Source: JACRLV01 sp045863555 (GTDB lineage Bacteria; Planctomycetota; Phycisphaerae; UBA1845; Fen-1342). Taken from it: a stretch of 64,000 nucleotides of DNA. Both the position numbers and the translations under genes were made by a program. The stretch lies in assembly GCA_045863555.1 (NCBI GenBank), contig BTUU01000003.1:310001-374000 (forward strand), written 5' to 3'. This document shows positions 53,973 through 62,963 of the stretch, one piece after another. A model generated the notes under the pieces. That model was given only the letters and a program-made list of their open reading frames with translations, was not told where the DNA came from and ran no database searches. Each line of letters begins with the position of its first letter. Within the stretch, counting starts at the first letter, position 1.

Positions 53973-54434
53973 TCAGACTTCGACGGCTTCGAACACGACG
54001 CGGTCTTCGACGCGTCGCGCGAAAAACGCGTCGATCTGCTTCAACTCCGTGACGCGGGCGACGAACGCCGTTGCGCGGACAAGATCGGCGCGCTGCACCA
54101 GCTCCAGACGCCTGTCGGTCAGGCCGAGGCGCGTGGCATAAAACGCGCAGCCCTCGTGGGCGATCAGGACGATCCGGCGGAGGTGGTGGACCTCGACGAG
54201 GAATTTGAGTTCATCGATGACGCCCTGCTCTTCCAGGTGCGCCTGCGGATGGCCGGCAAGACACGCGGGGCCGCCGGGGAGGGCCACACGGTCGTACCGG
54301 GGCAGCTTCAGGCCGACGTGGAGAAAGTCATCAAAGTGCTCGCCGACGCGGCCATCGGAGCAGTAGATGGCCGCGGCGTGAATGCGCGACTGTTCATAGG
54401 GCACCCGGCTTTCATAGGGTGTATTCACCGCCAT
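53973..54434 (-). CDS. small beta-carbonic-anhydrase-like protein
   Basis: 153 residues, shorter than most beta-carbonic anhydrases (~200). IHAAAIYCSDGRVGEHFDDF carries the CxDxR motif (Cys25, Asp27, Arg29), and RIVLIAHEGCAFYATRLGL carries HxxC (His93, Cys96), so the three zinc ligands and the Asp/Arg dyad are present. The usual N-terminal helices and dimer arm are missing, and the region between is reduced. Carbonic anhydrase activity is therefore possible but unproven; a zinc-binding relative is the alternative. GGAGGTGAATGC directly precedes the ATG at 54434; a longer frame back to 54611 is not homologous. It sits between two crotonase genes. Confidence 0.75.
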   Translation of the reverse strand: MAVNTPYESRVPYEQSRIHAAAIYCSDGRVGEHFDDFLHVGLKLPRYDRVALPGGPACLAGHPQAHLEEQGVIDELKFLVEVHHLRRIVLIAHEGCAFYATRLGLTDRRLELVQRADLVRATAFVARVTELKQIDAFFARRVEDRVVFEAVEV

Positions 54435-54510
54435 GCATTCACCTCCGTGGTTTTCCGGGAACTTGTCCGTCTTCCCGGCCGAACGCGCCCGGCATGCGAC
54501 GCGCTCGTGA

Positions 54511-55281
54511 CTATTTTCCCATGTACACGGGCCGGCGCTTCTCAAGGAACGCGCGCATGCCCTCCTTCTGGTCCGCCGTCGCGAAGAGCATGTAGAAGAG
54601 CTTGCGCTCATACTCGAGGCCCTCGCTGAGGGCCGTTTCGTGTGCCTTGAGCACGGCTTCCTTCGCCAGGCGCAGCGCCAGCGGGCTCTTCGTGCAGAGT
54701 TCGTAACAGACGGCCAGCGCTTCCCGGAAATAGTGCTCCGGCGGAACGACGCGGCTGATGAGGCCGATCTCCAGCGCCTCGGCGGCGGTGATCATCCGCC
54801 CGGTCAGGACCATGTCCATCGCCCGAGCCTTGCCGACGCTGCGGGTCAGCCGCTGCGTGCCGCCGGCGCCCGGCATGACGCCGATGTTGATCTCCGGCTG
54901 GCCGAAACGGGCGGTCTCCGCGGCGATGATGATGTCGCAGTGCATCATCAGCTCGCAGCCGCCGCCCAGCGCGTAGCCGCTGACGGCCGCGACGATCGGC
55001 TTCTGGATGCGCTTGATCCGCTCCCAGCGGGCGAACTGGTTGCGGTGGTACATGTCGACCATGCCGGCGTCGGCCATCTCGCTGATATCGGCACCGGCCG
55101 CGAATGCGCGGTCATCGCCGGTGAGGAGCATGCAGCGGATATCGGGGTCGGCGTCGTATTTCTCGAACGCGCTGACCAACTGGACCATCGTGTCGAGGTT
55201 CAGCGCGTTGAGCTTGTCAGGCCGGTTGATGCGGGCGATCCCGACCCTATCCCGGGTTTCGAGGAAAATTTCGTCTGCCAT
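54511..55281 (-). CDS. enoyl-CoA hydratase
   Basis: 256 residues. VGIARINRPDKLNALNLDTM, MLLTGDDRAFAAGADISEMA, KPIVAAVSGYALGGGCELMM, HCDIIIAAETARFGQPEINI and GVMPGAGGTQRL make a full crotonase. Both catalytic glutamates are seen: Glu in GGGCELMM and Glu in FGQPEI. It hydrates 2-trans-enoyl-CoA in beta-oxidation or in degradation of acyl-CoA compounds. The paired crotonase at 53004 lacks these glutamates, so the two genes may catalyse successive steps. Short intergenic gaps suggest one operon. Confidence 0.92.
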   Translation of the reverse strand: MADEIFLETRDRVGIARINRPDKLNALNLDTMVQLVSAFEKYDADPDIRCMLLTGDDRAFAAGADISEMADAGMVDMYHRNQFARWERIKRIQKPIVAAVSGYALGGGCELMMHCDIIIAAETARFGQPEINIGVMPGAGGTQRLTRSVGKARAMDMVLTGRMITAAEALEIGLISRVVPPEHYFREALAVCYELCTKSPLALRLAKEAVLKAHETALSEGLEYERKLFYMLFATADQKEGMRAFLEKRRPVYMGK

Positions 55282-55390
55282 GGCGGCAGATCGTACCGCA
55301 GGAGCGCTGTCCCGTCCCGGGCGAAACGACGGGCGCGCGGCCGGATTCCTGAGCGTTTGAGAGGGGCCGGGGATCCAGATCGCAGTTGGA

Positions 55391-55939
55391 TCATCCCGTG
55401 GGGAATTGTATGAACTGCGCGGGCACGCAGTCCGTCAGCCAGACGCCATTTTCCGAGAGGTAGAACACGTGCCCCGCGGAGGCCATTCGCCCGGCGAGAA
55501 TCTCCAGCACGACCGGCTCGCCGTGTCGCCGGCCGACCTTTCGCGCCGTCGTCTCATCGGGTGAAAGGTGGACGTGGCGCCGCTGACCCGGAATGAGCCC
55601 CTGCGAGCGGATGGAGTCGATGAACCGCGTCGCCGTGCCGTGGAAAAGCCGGTTCGGCGGCGGAGTCGGCGAGAGGTTGAGTTCCACTTCAATCGAATGC
55701 CCCTGATTCGCGCGAATCAAGAGGCCGTCGCCGCTGATCGCGAAGCGCTGCTTGTCATTTTCGGCGACGACCTGGTCGAGCAGTTCACGATTGATCCGCA
55801 CACCGTGCTCGTCGGCACGCTGGATCAATTCCTCGATATCTGCCCAGCCGTTTGAGTCGAGCGCAAGACCGATTCTGTCCGGTTCATGTCGGAGAATGAG
55901 GCTCAGGAATTTGCTGACGCGGACGATGTCACGCGACAT
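55391..55939 (-). CDS. kptA: RNA 2'-phosphotransferase (KptA/Tpt1)
   Basis: 182 residues. KptA uses NAD+ to remove a 2'-phosphate from RNA and makes ADP-ribose 1'',2''-cyclic phosphate. SKFLSLILRHEPDRIGLALD (with the Arg-His pair), WADIEELI, AISGDGLLIRANQGHSIEVE, RLFHGTATRFIDSIRSQGLI and RRHVHLSPDETTARKVGRRH are all family marks and contain the known catalytic Arg/His residues. In bacteria the natural substrate is unclear, since tRNA splicing that generates 2'-phosphates is absent. The start at 55939 has CGGGAG upstream. It is 75 bp downstream of glnS. Confidence 0.93.
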   Translation of the reverse strand: MSRDIVRVSKFLSLILRHEPDRIGLALDSNGWADIEELIQRADEHGVRINRELLDQVVAENDKQRFAISGDGLLIRANQGHSIEVELNLSPTPPPNRLFHGTATRFIDSIRSQGLIPGQRRHVHLSPDETTARKVGRRHGEPVVLEILAGRMASAGHVFYLSENGVWLTDCVPAQFIQFPTG

Positions 55940-56014
55940 CCGCAACTCCCGCAACGCGCGCCGATCCATCCGCTCGAATGCATGCGCCGCCGCATGAGAA
56001 CGAACCGAAAGCGC

Positions 56015-57832
<1,818 letters not shown>

Positions 57833-57913
57833 GGGTCTGCATCCTTGGCATGCGGCCGCCGGCGGGGCGGACGCGAGAAGGAGGATGATACCTTGAGTCG
57901 GCGGCGTGCGGGA

Positions 57914-58435
57914 TCAGCGGGCCGCCGGGGCCCGGCGGCGAAGCTGCGGCAGAAGAAACAGGTAGATGCCCGTCGCCCAGAGAAGCAGGAGGAGGACGGC
58001 GGAGGGAAGAAAGACCCAGCGCTTTACGGCGCTGCCGAACCACGAGCCGTCGTGCAGGGCTTCGATAAGGTCGCTCCGTCTCGGGGCGGATTGGAGCACG
58101 CGACCATCGGAAACATCGAGCTGGACTTCCCATCCGTTTGTCGCCGTCACCTTCAGCAGCGATTTGTCCGGGCGGACATCAATCCGCTGGATATCCGTCC
58201 AGCCGCGCACATCCGCTTCCGGGACGGCGGCCGTCGCGGCGAGAACGGCCTCAAACGAGACGCCGGGCGCTCCATCGCCTCTGCGTTCCGGCGGCTGGAT
58301 CCACGCGAAGTCCTTCTTGACCTGCAGGAGCACGCCGGTCGCGATGATGAGGAGCAGTGGGAGGGCGATGGCAATGGAGACCCAATAGTGGACCTTTCGC
58401 CAGAGCAGTTGCGCGCGCACGATGCGGCCCTCCAT
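57914..58435 (-). CDS. PepSY-associated membrane protein
   Basis: 173 residues. One span near 14-35 (VSIAIALPLLLIIATGVLLQ) follows RKVHYWVS, and a second near 135-155 (WVFLPSAVLLLLLWATGIYL) precedes the basic end. Between them an external PepSY-like part contains FEAVLAATAAVPEADVRGWT, DIQRIDVRPDKSLLKV and EVQLDVSDGRVLQSAPRR. Such proteins (PepSY_TM) are found with iron-siderophore or redox enzymes and may act as membrane electron or protease-inhibitor modules. Histidine at the first span could bind heme. 18 bp after the upstream lipoprotein gene starts... its stop lies 78 bp from glnS. Confidence 0.78.
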   Translation of the reverse strand: MEGRIVRAQLLWRKVHYWVSIAIALPLLLIIATGVLLQVKKDFAWIQPPERRGDGAPGVSFEAVLAATAAVPEADVRGWTDIQRIDVRPDKSLLKVTATNGWEVQLDVSDGRVLQSAPRRSDLIEALHDGSWFGSAVKRWVFLPSAVLLLLLWATGIYLFLLPQLRRRAPAAR

Positions 58436-58453
58436 GATTCGATCGGAAGCAGG

Positions 58454-59161
58454 TTATTGCGGGGCGGGGGGCTCGGCGGGTTCCGGAGCTGCGGCGATCG
58501 GCGTGAGGTTTCGCGAAATCTGCGTCAGCAGGTCCTGCTCGAGAAGACCGTCACGGCCAAGCGCGACCCATTGCTCGTCGCCGACGCCGCGGGCGCCCTC
58601 GACGGTCGGCAGGCGGGGGCTGTAGATACCCAGGAGACCGATCGCGGTCGTGGCCTGGCGGTTCGGGGCGGCGAGGCGGGCTTTTTCCACGGTCACGCGG
58701 AGGCGGTACGTCCCGGAGTTGGGCTGGCCGGCACTGGGCGCATCGGCGGCCGGGGCGGAATCGGCCGGCGGGGTCAATGACGCCGTTTCGGGGGTGACGT
58801 CGCCGGCGCCGACGGACTCATCCGTCCTGTTCAGCGGCTTCACTTCGATGGAGACGGTGCGACGAATTGTGTGCAGACTGGATTCGAGGAGCTGATAGGG
58901 GCCGATCACGTCGCTGCGCCAGGGTTCGAGCCATTGGCCGCTGGTCGTGGGGCCGGCGACGATCAGGGCCTCGGTGCGGTCGACGAAGCTGGGCTGGAAG
59001 TCTCGAAGGCGCAGGAGGGAGAGGGTCCGGTCGATGAACTGGTCGCGGTCCGGTATCTCGACGCACAACTCGGTCGGGCCGGCGGGCTGCTGCGGGGCAG
59101 CGCAACCCGTTAGAAAAAACATGGCGGCGGTGAAAAAAACGTGCGCGACGTATCGGACCAT
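58454..59161 (-). CDS. lipoprotein of unknown function
   Basis: 235 residues. The signal peptide ends in lipobox FLTGC, so it is anchored in the envelope. The mature part contains ELCVEIPDRDQFIDRTLSLL, RLRDFQPSFVDRTEALIVAG, SLHTIRRTVSIEVKPLNRTD, a Pro/Ala/Ser-rich linker (about 115-145) and TYRLRVTVEKARLAAPNRQA. The composition resembles small planctomycete lipoproteins with a single alpha/beta domain. No function can be given. Its stop lies 18 bp before the PepSY gene, so the two are probably co-transcribed. Confidence 0.75.
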   Translation of the reverse strand: MVRYVAHVFFTAAMFFLTGCAAPQQPAGPTELCVEIPDRDQFIDRTLSLLRLRDFQPSFVDRTEALIVAGPTTSGQWLEPWRSDVIGPYQLLESSLHTIRRTVSIEVKPLNRTDESVGAGDVTPETASLTPPADSAPAADAPSAGQPNSGTYRLRVTVEKARLAAPNRQATTAIGLLGIYSPRLPTVEGARGVGDEQWVALGRDGLLEQDLLTQISRNLTPIAAAPEPAEPPAPQ

Positions 59162-59320
59162 GCCGGGATGATAAATGGCGGCGGGGGCGATGCAAGCGAG
59201 AAGCTATGGGACGCCGGGGGCGCGCGGCGGTGGTTGCCTGTTTCGTCGGCCGGATCGGTTGGGCACTTTGGTAATTCAATGACAGAATTGGGGTGGAAGC
59301 TGTCGTGTCCCCCTTCACGA

Positions 59321-59356
59321 CCCCGCGTCAACGGCGTAGTTGGCGCGGGGTTTTTT
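59321..59356 (+). terminator. orphan intrinsic terminator on the plus strand
   Basis: CCCCGCGTCAAC (59321-59332) pairs with GTTGGCGCGGGG (59339-59350) with one G-T pair, then TTTTTT. No plus-strand gene lies upstream: the neighbouring genes on both sides are on the minus strand. No T tract on the minus side. Confidence 0.75.
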
Positions 59357-59393
59357 GCATTCTGGACGCGGCTTACGTGACGGGCGGATTAAT

Positions 59394-59428
59394 GCAGAAT
59401 GCAGAAAGCAGAAAGCAGAAAGCAGAAA
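59394..59428. repeat. five heptamer repeats (GCAGAAA)
   Basis: One GCAGAAT followed by four GCAGAAA units in tandem, immediately beyond the 3' end of the GH172 gene. In the minus direction it reads TTTCTGC and could aid termination. Confidence 0.85.
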
Positions 59429-59433
59429 GGGAC

Positions 59434-60768
59434 CTACCGCTTTGGTCGCTTTTTCGACGGCGCGGCGTCGGGGCGCGGGAGGCGGGCGTCGACCGGGGGC
59501 AGAGGGGGGCCGCCGCGGTGGGGCTCGGACAGGTAGTAATACGCCGTGCTGCTGTAGTCGTTGGAGAGCTTGTTGGCGTGGCCGTGCTCGATGCTGACGA
59601 GGATGCGTTTTCGGAAGCGGAGCGGGTCCTCGACGTGGTAGCGATAGATCGACTGCTTGCCGCGCCAGCGCCACTTCGCGTCGCCGCTGTAGAGCAATAC
59701 GCCGTGATAGGGGGACTGGTATTCCTGCGTGGGGCAGAAGGCGCAGTGGTTCCAGTCTTCCGTGCCGGTGCCGTGGAGGGAGGGGGGCCAGCGGAGGATG
59801 CCTGCGTGCGTGGGGCCGCCTTTATGGGGGACCGGTCTCCGCCCCGTCTTTTTTCTGTTCGGCGCTCTGACTCCCAGAAGACCGGTCGGAGACCGGTCCC
59901 CCATCTGGTCACTTCCCATCCCGGCCCAAGCCATCGGATCAAATGCCGGGTCGAGATCGTCGTCGATGAAGACCATGTCATCGCCCTCGCCGTACCAGTC
60001 ATTTTTCTGGCGGTTGAAGACGTCGATGTCGAGGTGCGCGCCGCAGTACACGCCATCGCCGGCGGCAGCGAGGATGACATAGTTGTCGGCCGCAGCGTCG
60101 CCCTTGTTCAGGCTGCGCGGGTCTCCGCCGAACCAGGTCTTGTCGAACCACTCCTTCGGGCGCGGCTCGAAGAAACGGCTCCTCTCGGTGAGCTTGCCGC
60201 CGGGGGCGACAAACTTGTCATACTCGTCGCCCCAGCCCTGGGTGCAGAATTCGCGCCGCCACTGCGTGTGAAAGTACGCCTGGCCGTCAACGCGGGCGGC
60301 CGAGTCGTAGGCTTCGTAATCGACGTAGAAGTAGTGGTTGTATCGCTGCTCGCCCTGATTCACGACCTCGAGGCGTGCCCCGCGACGGAAGGGCATCGGC
60401 CACCAGGAGTTGAATCCGCGGCCGTCTTCGGGGCTCATCATCAACACCGCAGTGACGAAGTTCTTCCGCCTGGCATGACCGAGGCCGAAGAAATCACCGA
60501 TGGGGCACTCGACGCTGGGCTCGCTCGCGCCGTCCCAGTACAGGCGGAGGATGACGCGGCGGAGGTAGTCGTCGTGCGGGAAGCCCATGGTCATCCAGAT
60601 GTGGCGAATGCAGCCCGGGCCTTTGATCTCGGCGAGGGTCTTCGTTTCTCCCGCGTCGACTTCGACCCAGTCGCGGTTGCCGCCGGTGCGGTCGAAGCTG
60701 GAAACGCGGAGGCTGCGGTAATTTCGCAGATGGGGCAGAGACGACAGGGTGCTGAACGGGGGCATCAT
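59434..60768 (-). CDS. GH172 (DUF2961) glycosidase, copy 2, with inserted repeat
   Basis: 444 residues. No signal peptide is evident, so it should be cytoplasmic. DUF2961/GH172 motifs: YRSLRVSSFDRTGGNRDWVE, IKGPGCIRHIWMTMGFP, LRLYWDGASEPSVECPIGDF, FNSWWPMPFRRGARLEVVNQ, YVDYEAYD and PSLHGTGTEDWNHCAFCP. Known members cleave arabinofuranosides or fructofuranosides. A 27-codon segment (DNA 59824-59904; residues about 289-315) encodes GDRSPTGLLGVRAPNRKK and is a perfect-ended inverted repeat inserted before the HGTGTEDW motif without breaking the frame. The gene follows the permeases of a sugar ABC importer and probably works on the same substrate. Confidence 0.85.
   Translation of the reverse strand: MMPPFSTLSSLPHLRNYRSLRVSSFDRTGGNRDWVEVDAGETKTLAEIKGPGCIRHIWMTMGFPHDDYLRRVILRLYWDGASEPSVECPIGDFFGLGHARRKNFVTAVLMMSPEDGRGFNSWWPMPFRRGARLEVVNQGEQRYNHYFYVDYEAYDSAARVDGQAYFHTQWRREFCTQGWGDEYDKFVAPGGKLTERSRFFEPRPKEWFDKTWFGGDPRSLNKGDAAADNYVILAAAGDGVYCGAHLDIDVFNRQKNDWYGEGDDMVFIDDDLDPAFDPMAWAGMGSDQMGDRSPTGLLGVRAPNRKKTGRRPVPHKGGPTHAGILRWPPSLHGTGTEDWNHCAFCPTQEYQSPYHGVLLYSGDAKWRWRGKQSIYRYHVEDPLRFRKRILVSIEHGHANKLSNDYSSTAYYYLSEPHRGGPPLPPVDARLPRPDAAPSKKRPKR
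59824..59904. mobile_element. 81-bp inverted-repeat element inside the GH172 gene
   Basis: Perfect 18-bp terminal inverted repeats (59824-59841 and 59887-59904) around a 45-bp centre. Total 81 bp, so the reading frame is kept. No target-site duplication is obvious. MITE- or REP-like, without its own gene. Confidence 0.65.
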
Positions 60769-60787
60769 TACCTCGAATCAGGTCGGG

Positions 60788-60909
60788 CGTGAAAACGTGA
60801 TAATGTGAAAACGTGAAAACAACGCGGGGGAGCGCACGTCCGCTCCGTGTGGGTTGCGTTCCGATTGCGGCCTCTCGTTTTCACCTTTTCACCTTTTCAC
60901 GTTCTCACG
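60788..60909. repeat. GTGAAAA-type tandem repeats in inverted arrangement
   Basis: Left side has three GTGAAAA units with CGTGATAAT between; right side has TTTTCAC units (60877-60908). The sides can pair as a long imperfect hairpin. It lies just beyond the 3' end of the permease gene at 60915. Confidence 0.7.
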
Positions 60910-60914
60910 CGTGA

Positions 60915-62075
60915 TTACGCCTTCAGCCCGCTTGTCGCCAGGCCGCGGACGAAGAAGCGCTGGGCGGCGATGAAGACGATGAGCATCGGGAGGATGACGA
61001 GCACGCTCGCGGTCATCTGCATCGGCCAGTTGCGGTCGGCATAGGAGTCGCGGAAGACGGAGAGGCCGACTTCGAGCGGGCGCATCGTCATGCTCGTGGT
61101 CGCGAGCGAGGGCCAGTAGAAATCGCCCCAGCTCCACAGGAACGCGAAAACCGCGACGCTGACGACGGCGGGCTTGGCGCTCGGGAGCAGGATGTGCCAG
61201 AGCAGGCCGATATTGCCGCAGCCGTCGAGTCGGGCGGCCTCATCGAGGCTGCGGGGAATTGTGATGAAGTATTGGCGGAGCAGGAACGTACCGAACGCCG
61301 TGCTGAGGTAGGGGTAGGGGACGATCATGCCGAGGTACGTGTTCAGCCAGCCGAGCTTCTGGACGATCGTGAAGAGCGGAACGATGAGCACCGGCGCGGG
61401 GATCATCATCGTCAGCAGGAAGAGTCCGAAGAGGGCGTCGCGGCCGCGGAACTCCAGGCGGGAGAAGGCGAACGCGGCGGGGGCGCAGAGGAGGAGCTGG
61501 AGGAGGACGACGCCGCTGCTGAGGATGAAGCTGTTGATGGCGAAGCGCCAGACGGGCAGCTCGGGGATCGTCAGCACGGTGGCGTAGTTTTCCGGGTGCC
61601 AGCCGCGACTGGCAATGGCGGTCAGCGTGACAGTTGTGCCGCGCGGATAGGTGCCGTCGCCGGCGGGCGGCGGTTCGGCGAGGACACGGCCGCGGCCGAC
61701 AACGTTGATCGTGAGGGCGACGCGCGGCAAAACGTCCGTGGGCGACGCGAGCGGCTCGGCGGCGATTTCCAGGGACGGGAAAGGCTCCTCGGGCGTGTCA
61801 CGGATGAAAACGGCTTCGATGATCCGGTCGCGGTCGAGCGTCAGCGTAAGGCGGCTGGTTGATTCCGCCGGATGGCCGCGCCAGCCGGCGAAGCGCCATT
61901 TTTCGGGTGCAAAGAGGCCGGCGAGCGTCGGGGGGGACGCGGTCTGGTGGTGGAGCGACGAGACGGCCATCCAGACGAAGGGAACGGCCGTCAGTGCGGC
62001 GAGGCCGACGAGGAGGATCGCCCGCACCCCGATTGAAAGAAACCGGCGGATGATTCGCCACTCGCGCGGGTTCAT
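60915..62075 (-). CDS. sugar ABC transporter permease (MalG type) with an extra external domain
   Basis: 386 residues, about 105 more than usual. TM1 (AILLVGLAALTAVPFVWMAV) is followed by an extracytoplasmic insert (about 52-158) and then PENYATVLTIPELPVWRFAI, where normal MalG permeases continue. TM2-TM6 and the EAA loop (DEAARLDGCGNIGLLWHILL) are intact. The insert has RFAGWRGHPAESTSRLTLTL, DRDRIIEAVF and ALTINVVGRGRVLAEPPP, TYPRGTTVTLTAIASRGW: the two halves of an InlB B-repeat/Flg_new-like beta module (gWxGd...tltxdxdxtitAvF and ltvxvxGxGxVxxxPxxgtYxxGtxVtLtAxp). ATG at 62075 overlaps the upstream permease stop by 4 bp. No ATPase is in the window. Confidence 0.88.
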   Translation of the reverse strand: MNPREWRIIRRFLSIGVRAILLVGLAALTAVPFVWMAVSSLHHQTASPPTLAGLFAPEKWRFAGWRGHPAESTSRLTLTLDRDRIIEAVFIRDTPEEPFPSLEIAAEPLASPTDVLPRVALTINVVGRGRVLAEPPPAGDGTYPRGTTVTLTAIASRGWHPENYATVLTIPELPVWRFAINSFILSSGVVLLQLLLCAPAAFAFSRLEFRGRDALFGLFLLTMMIPAPVLIVPLFTIVQKLGWLNTYLGMIVPYPYLSTAFGTFLLRQYFITIPRSLDEAARLDGCGNIGLLWHILLPSAKPAVVSVAVFAFLWSWGDFYWPSLATTSMTMRPLEVGLSVFRDSYADRNWPMQMTASVLVILPMLIVFIAAQRFFVRGLATSGLKA

Positions 62076-62959
62076 TGGACGGTCTCCCCGCGCAGGCCGT
62101 CGCGCATGAGGCGCAGTTGCACCAGTGAAACGGCGAGGATCATCGCCAGCAGGATGTACGACATGGCCGAGGCCGAGCCCAGCTCGAATTTCTGCCAGGC
62201 TTCGTTGTAAATGTGATAGAGGACGACATCGGTCGTGTGCTGCGGACCGCCCTGCGTGAGCATGTAGACAGGCGTGAAGATCTGGAAGGCGGCGATGGTG
62301 GTCGTGACGACGATGAACAGCGTCGTGGGCAGGAGCATCGGCAGCGTCACATGGCGGAAGCGGGCCCAGCCGCCGCAGCCGTCGAGGGAGGCGGCTTCGT
62401 AAAGGGTCGTGGGGATCGCGTGGAGGCCGGCGACGAAGATGATCATGCGCGGGCCGAGGCCGAGCCACATGAAGAGGGTGACGAGGGCGAACATCGCCCA
62501 GGTGGGGGAGGCGAGGAAGTTGTTTCCGGAATCGAAGCCGAGCCAGCCGAGGATCGTGTTGATCAGGCCGACGCCGGGAAGAAAAATCCACGACCAGAGC
62601 ATCGAGAGGGCGACCTGGGAGCAGACGGCGGGGACGTAAAAGAGCGTGCGGAAGAAGCCCATGCCGCGCAGGGGCGGGGCGACGAGCAGCGCCACTGCCA
62701 GCGCGAGGGCGACGCTCGCGGGGACGCCATAAAGGACAAAGCGGAGCGTATTCCAGATCGCGCCGCGGAACTCGACGCCGGAGAGGATGTCCGAGAAATT
62801 TCCGAGGCCGATGAACTCGTGGCCGGGTTTGATGAGCGGCCAGCGGTGCAGGGCGTACCAGCCGCAGGCGATCATCGGGGCGATGGCGAACGCGAGCAGA
62901 TAGAGCGTCGCGGGGGCGACGTAGAACCAGCCGGCGGATTGTCGCGAAAACCGAGTCAT
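62072..62959 (-). CDS. sugar ABC transporter permease (MalF/UgpA type)
   Basis: 295 residues, six spans: FYVAPATLYLLAFAIAPMIA; SVALALAVALLVAPPLRGMG; VALSMLWSWIFLPGVGLINT; MFALVTLFMWLGLGPRMIIF; PTTLFIVVTTTIAAFQIFTP; MSYILLAMILAVSLVQLRLM. The EAA loop is TTLYEAASLDGCGGWARFRH followed by VTLPML. MTRFSRQSAGW at 62959 gives a proper first span; a frame to 63073 overlaps the binding-protein gene. It forms the heterodimeric pore with the MalG-type permease; its stop overlaps that gene's start by 4 bp. Confidence 0.92.
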   Translation of the reverse strand: MTRFSRQSAGWFYVAPATLYLLAFAIAPMIACGWYALHRWPLIKPGHEFIGLGNFSDILSGVEFRGAIWNTLRFVLYGVPASVALALAVALLVAPPLRGMGFFRTLFYVPAVCSQVALSMLWSWIFLPGVGLINTILGWLGFDSGNNFLASPTWAMFALVTLFMWLGLGPRMIIFVAGLHAIPTTLYEAASLDGCGGWARFRHVTLPMLLPTTLFIVVTTTIAAFQIFTPVYMLTQGGPQHTTDVVLYHIYNEAWQKFELGSASAMSYILLAMILAVSLVQLRLMRDGLRGETVQ

Positions 62960-62963
62960 CGCG

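Noticed and set aside
59162..59320. tRNA gene before the orphan terminator
   Set aside because: No seven-base acceptor stem or GGTTCGAxTCC arm can be formed.
60788..60909. CRISPR-like array
   Set aside because: Units are 7-9 bases without unique spacers of constant length, and no cas gene is near.
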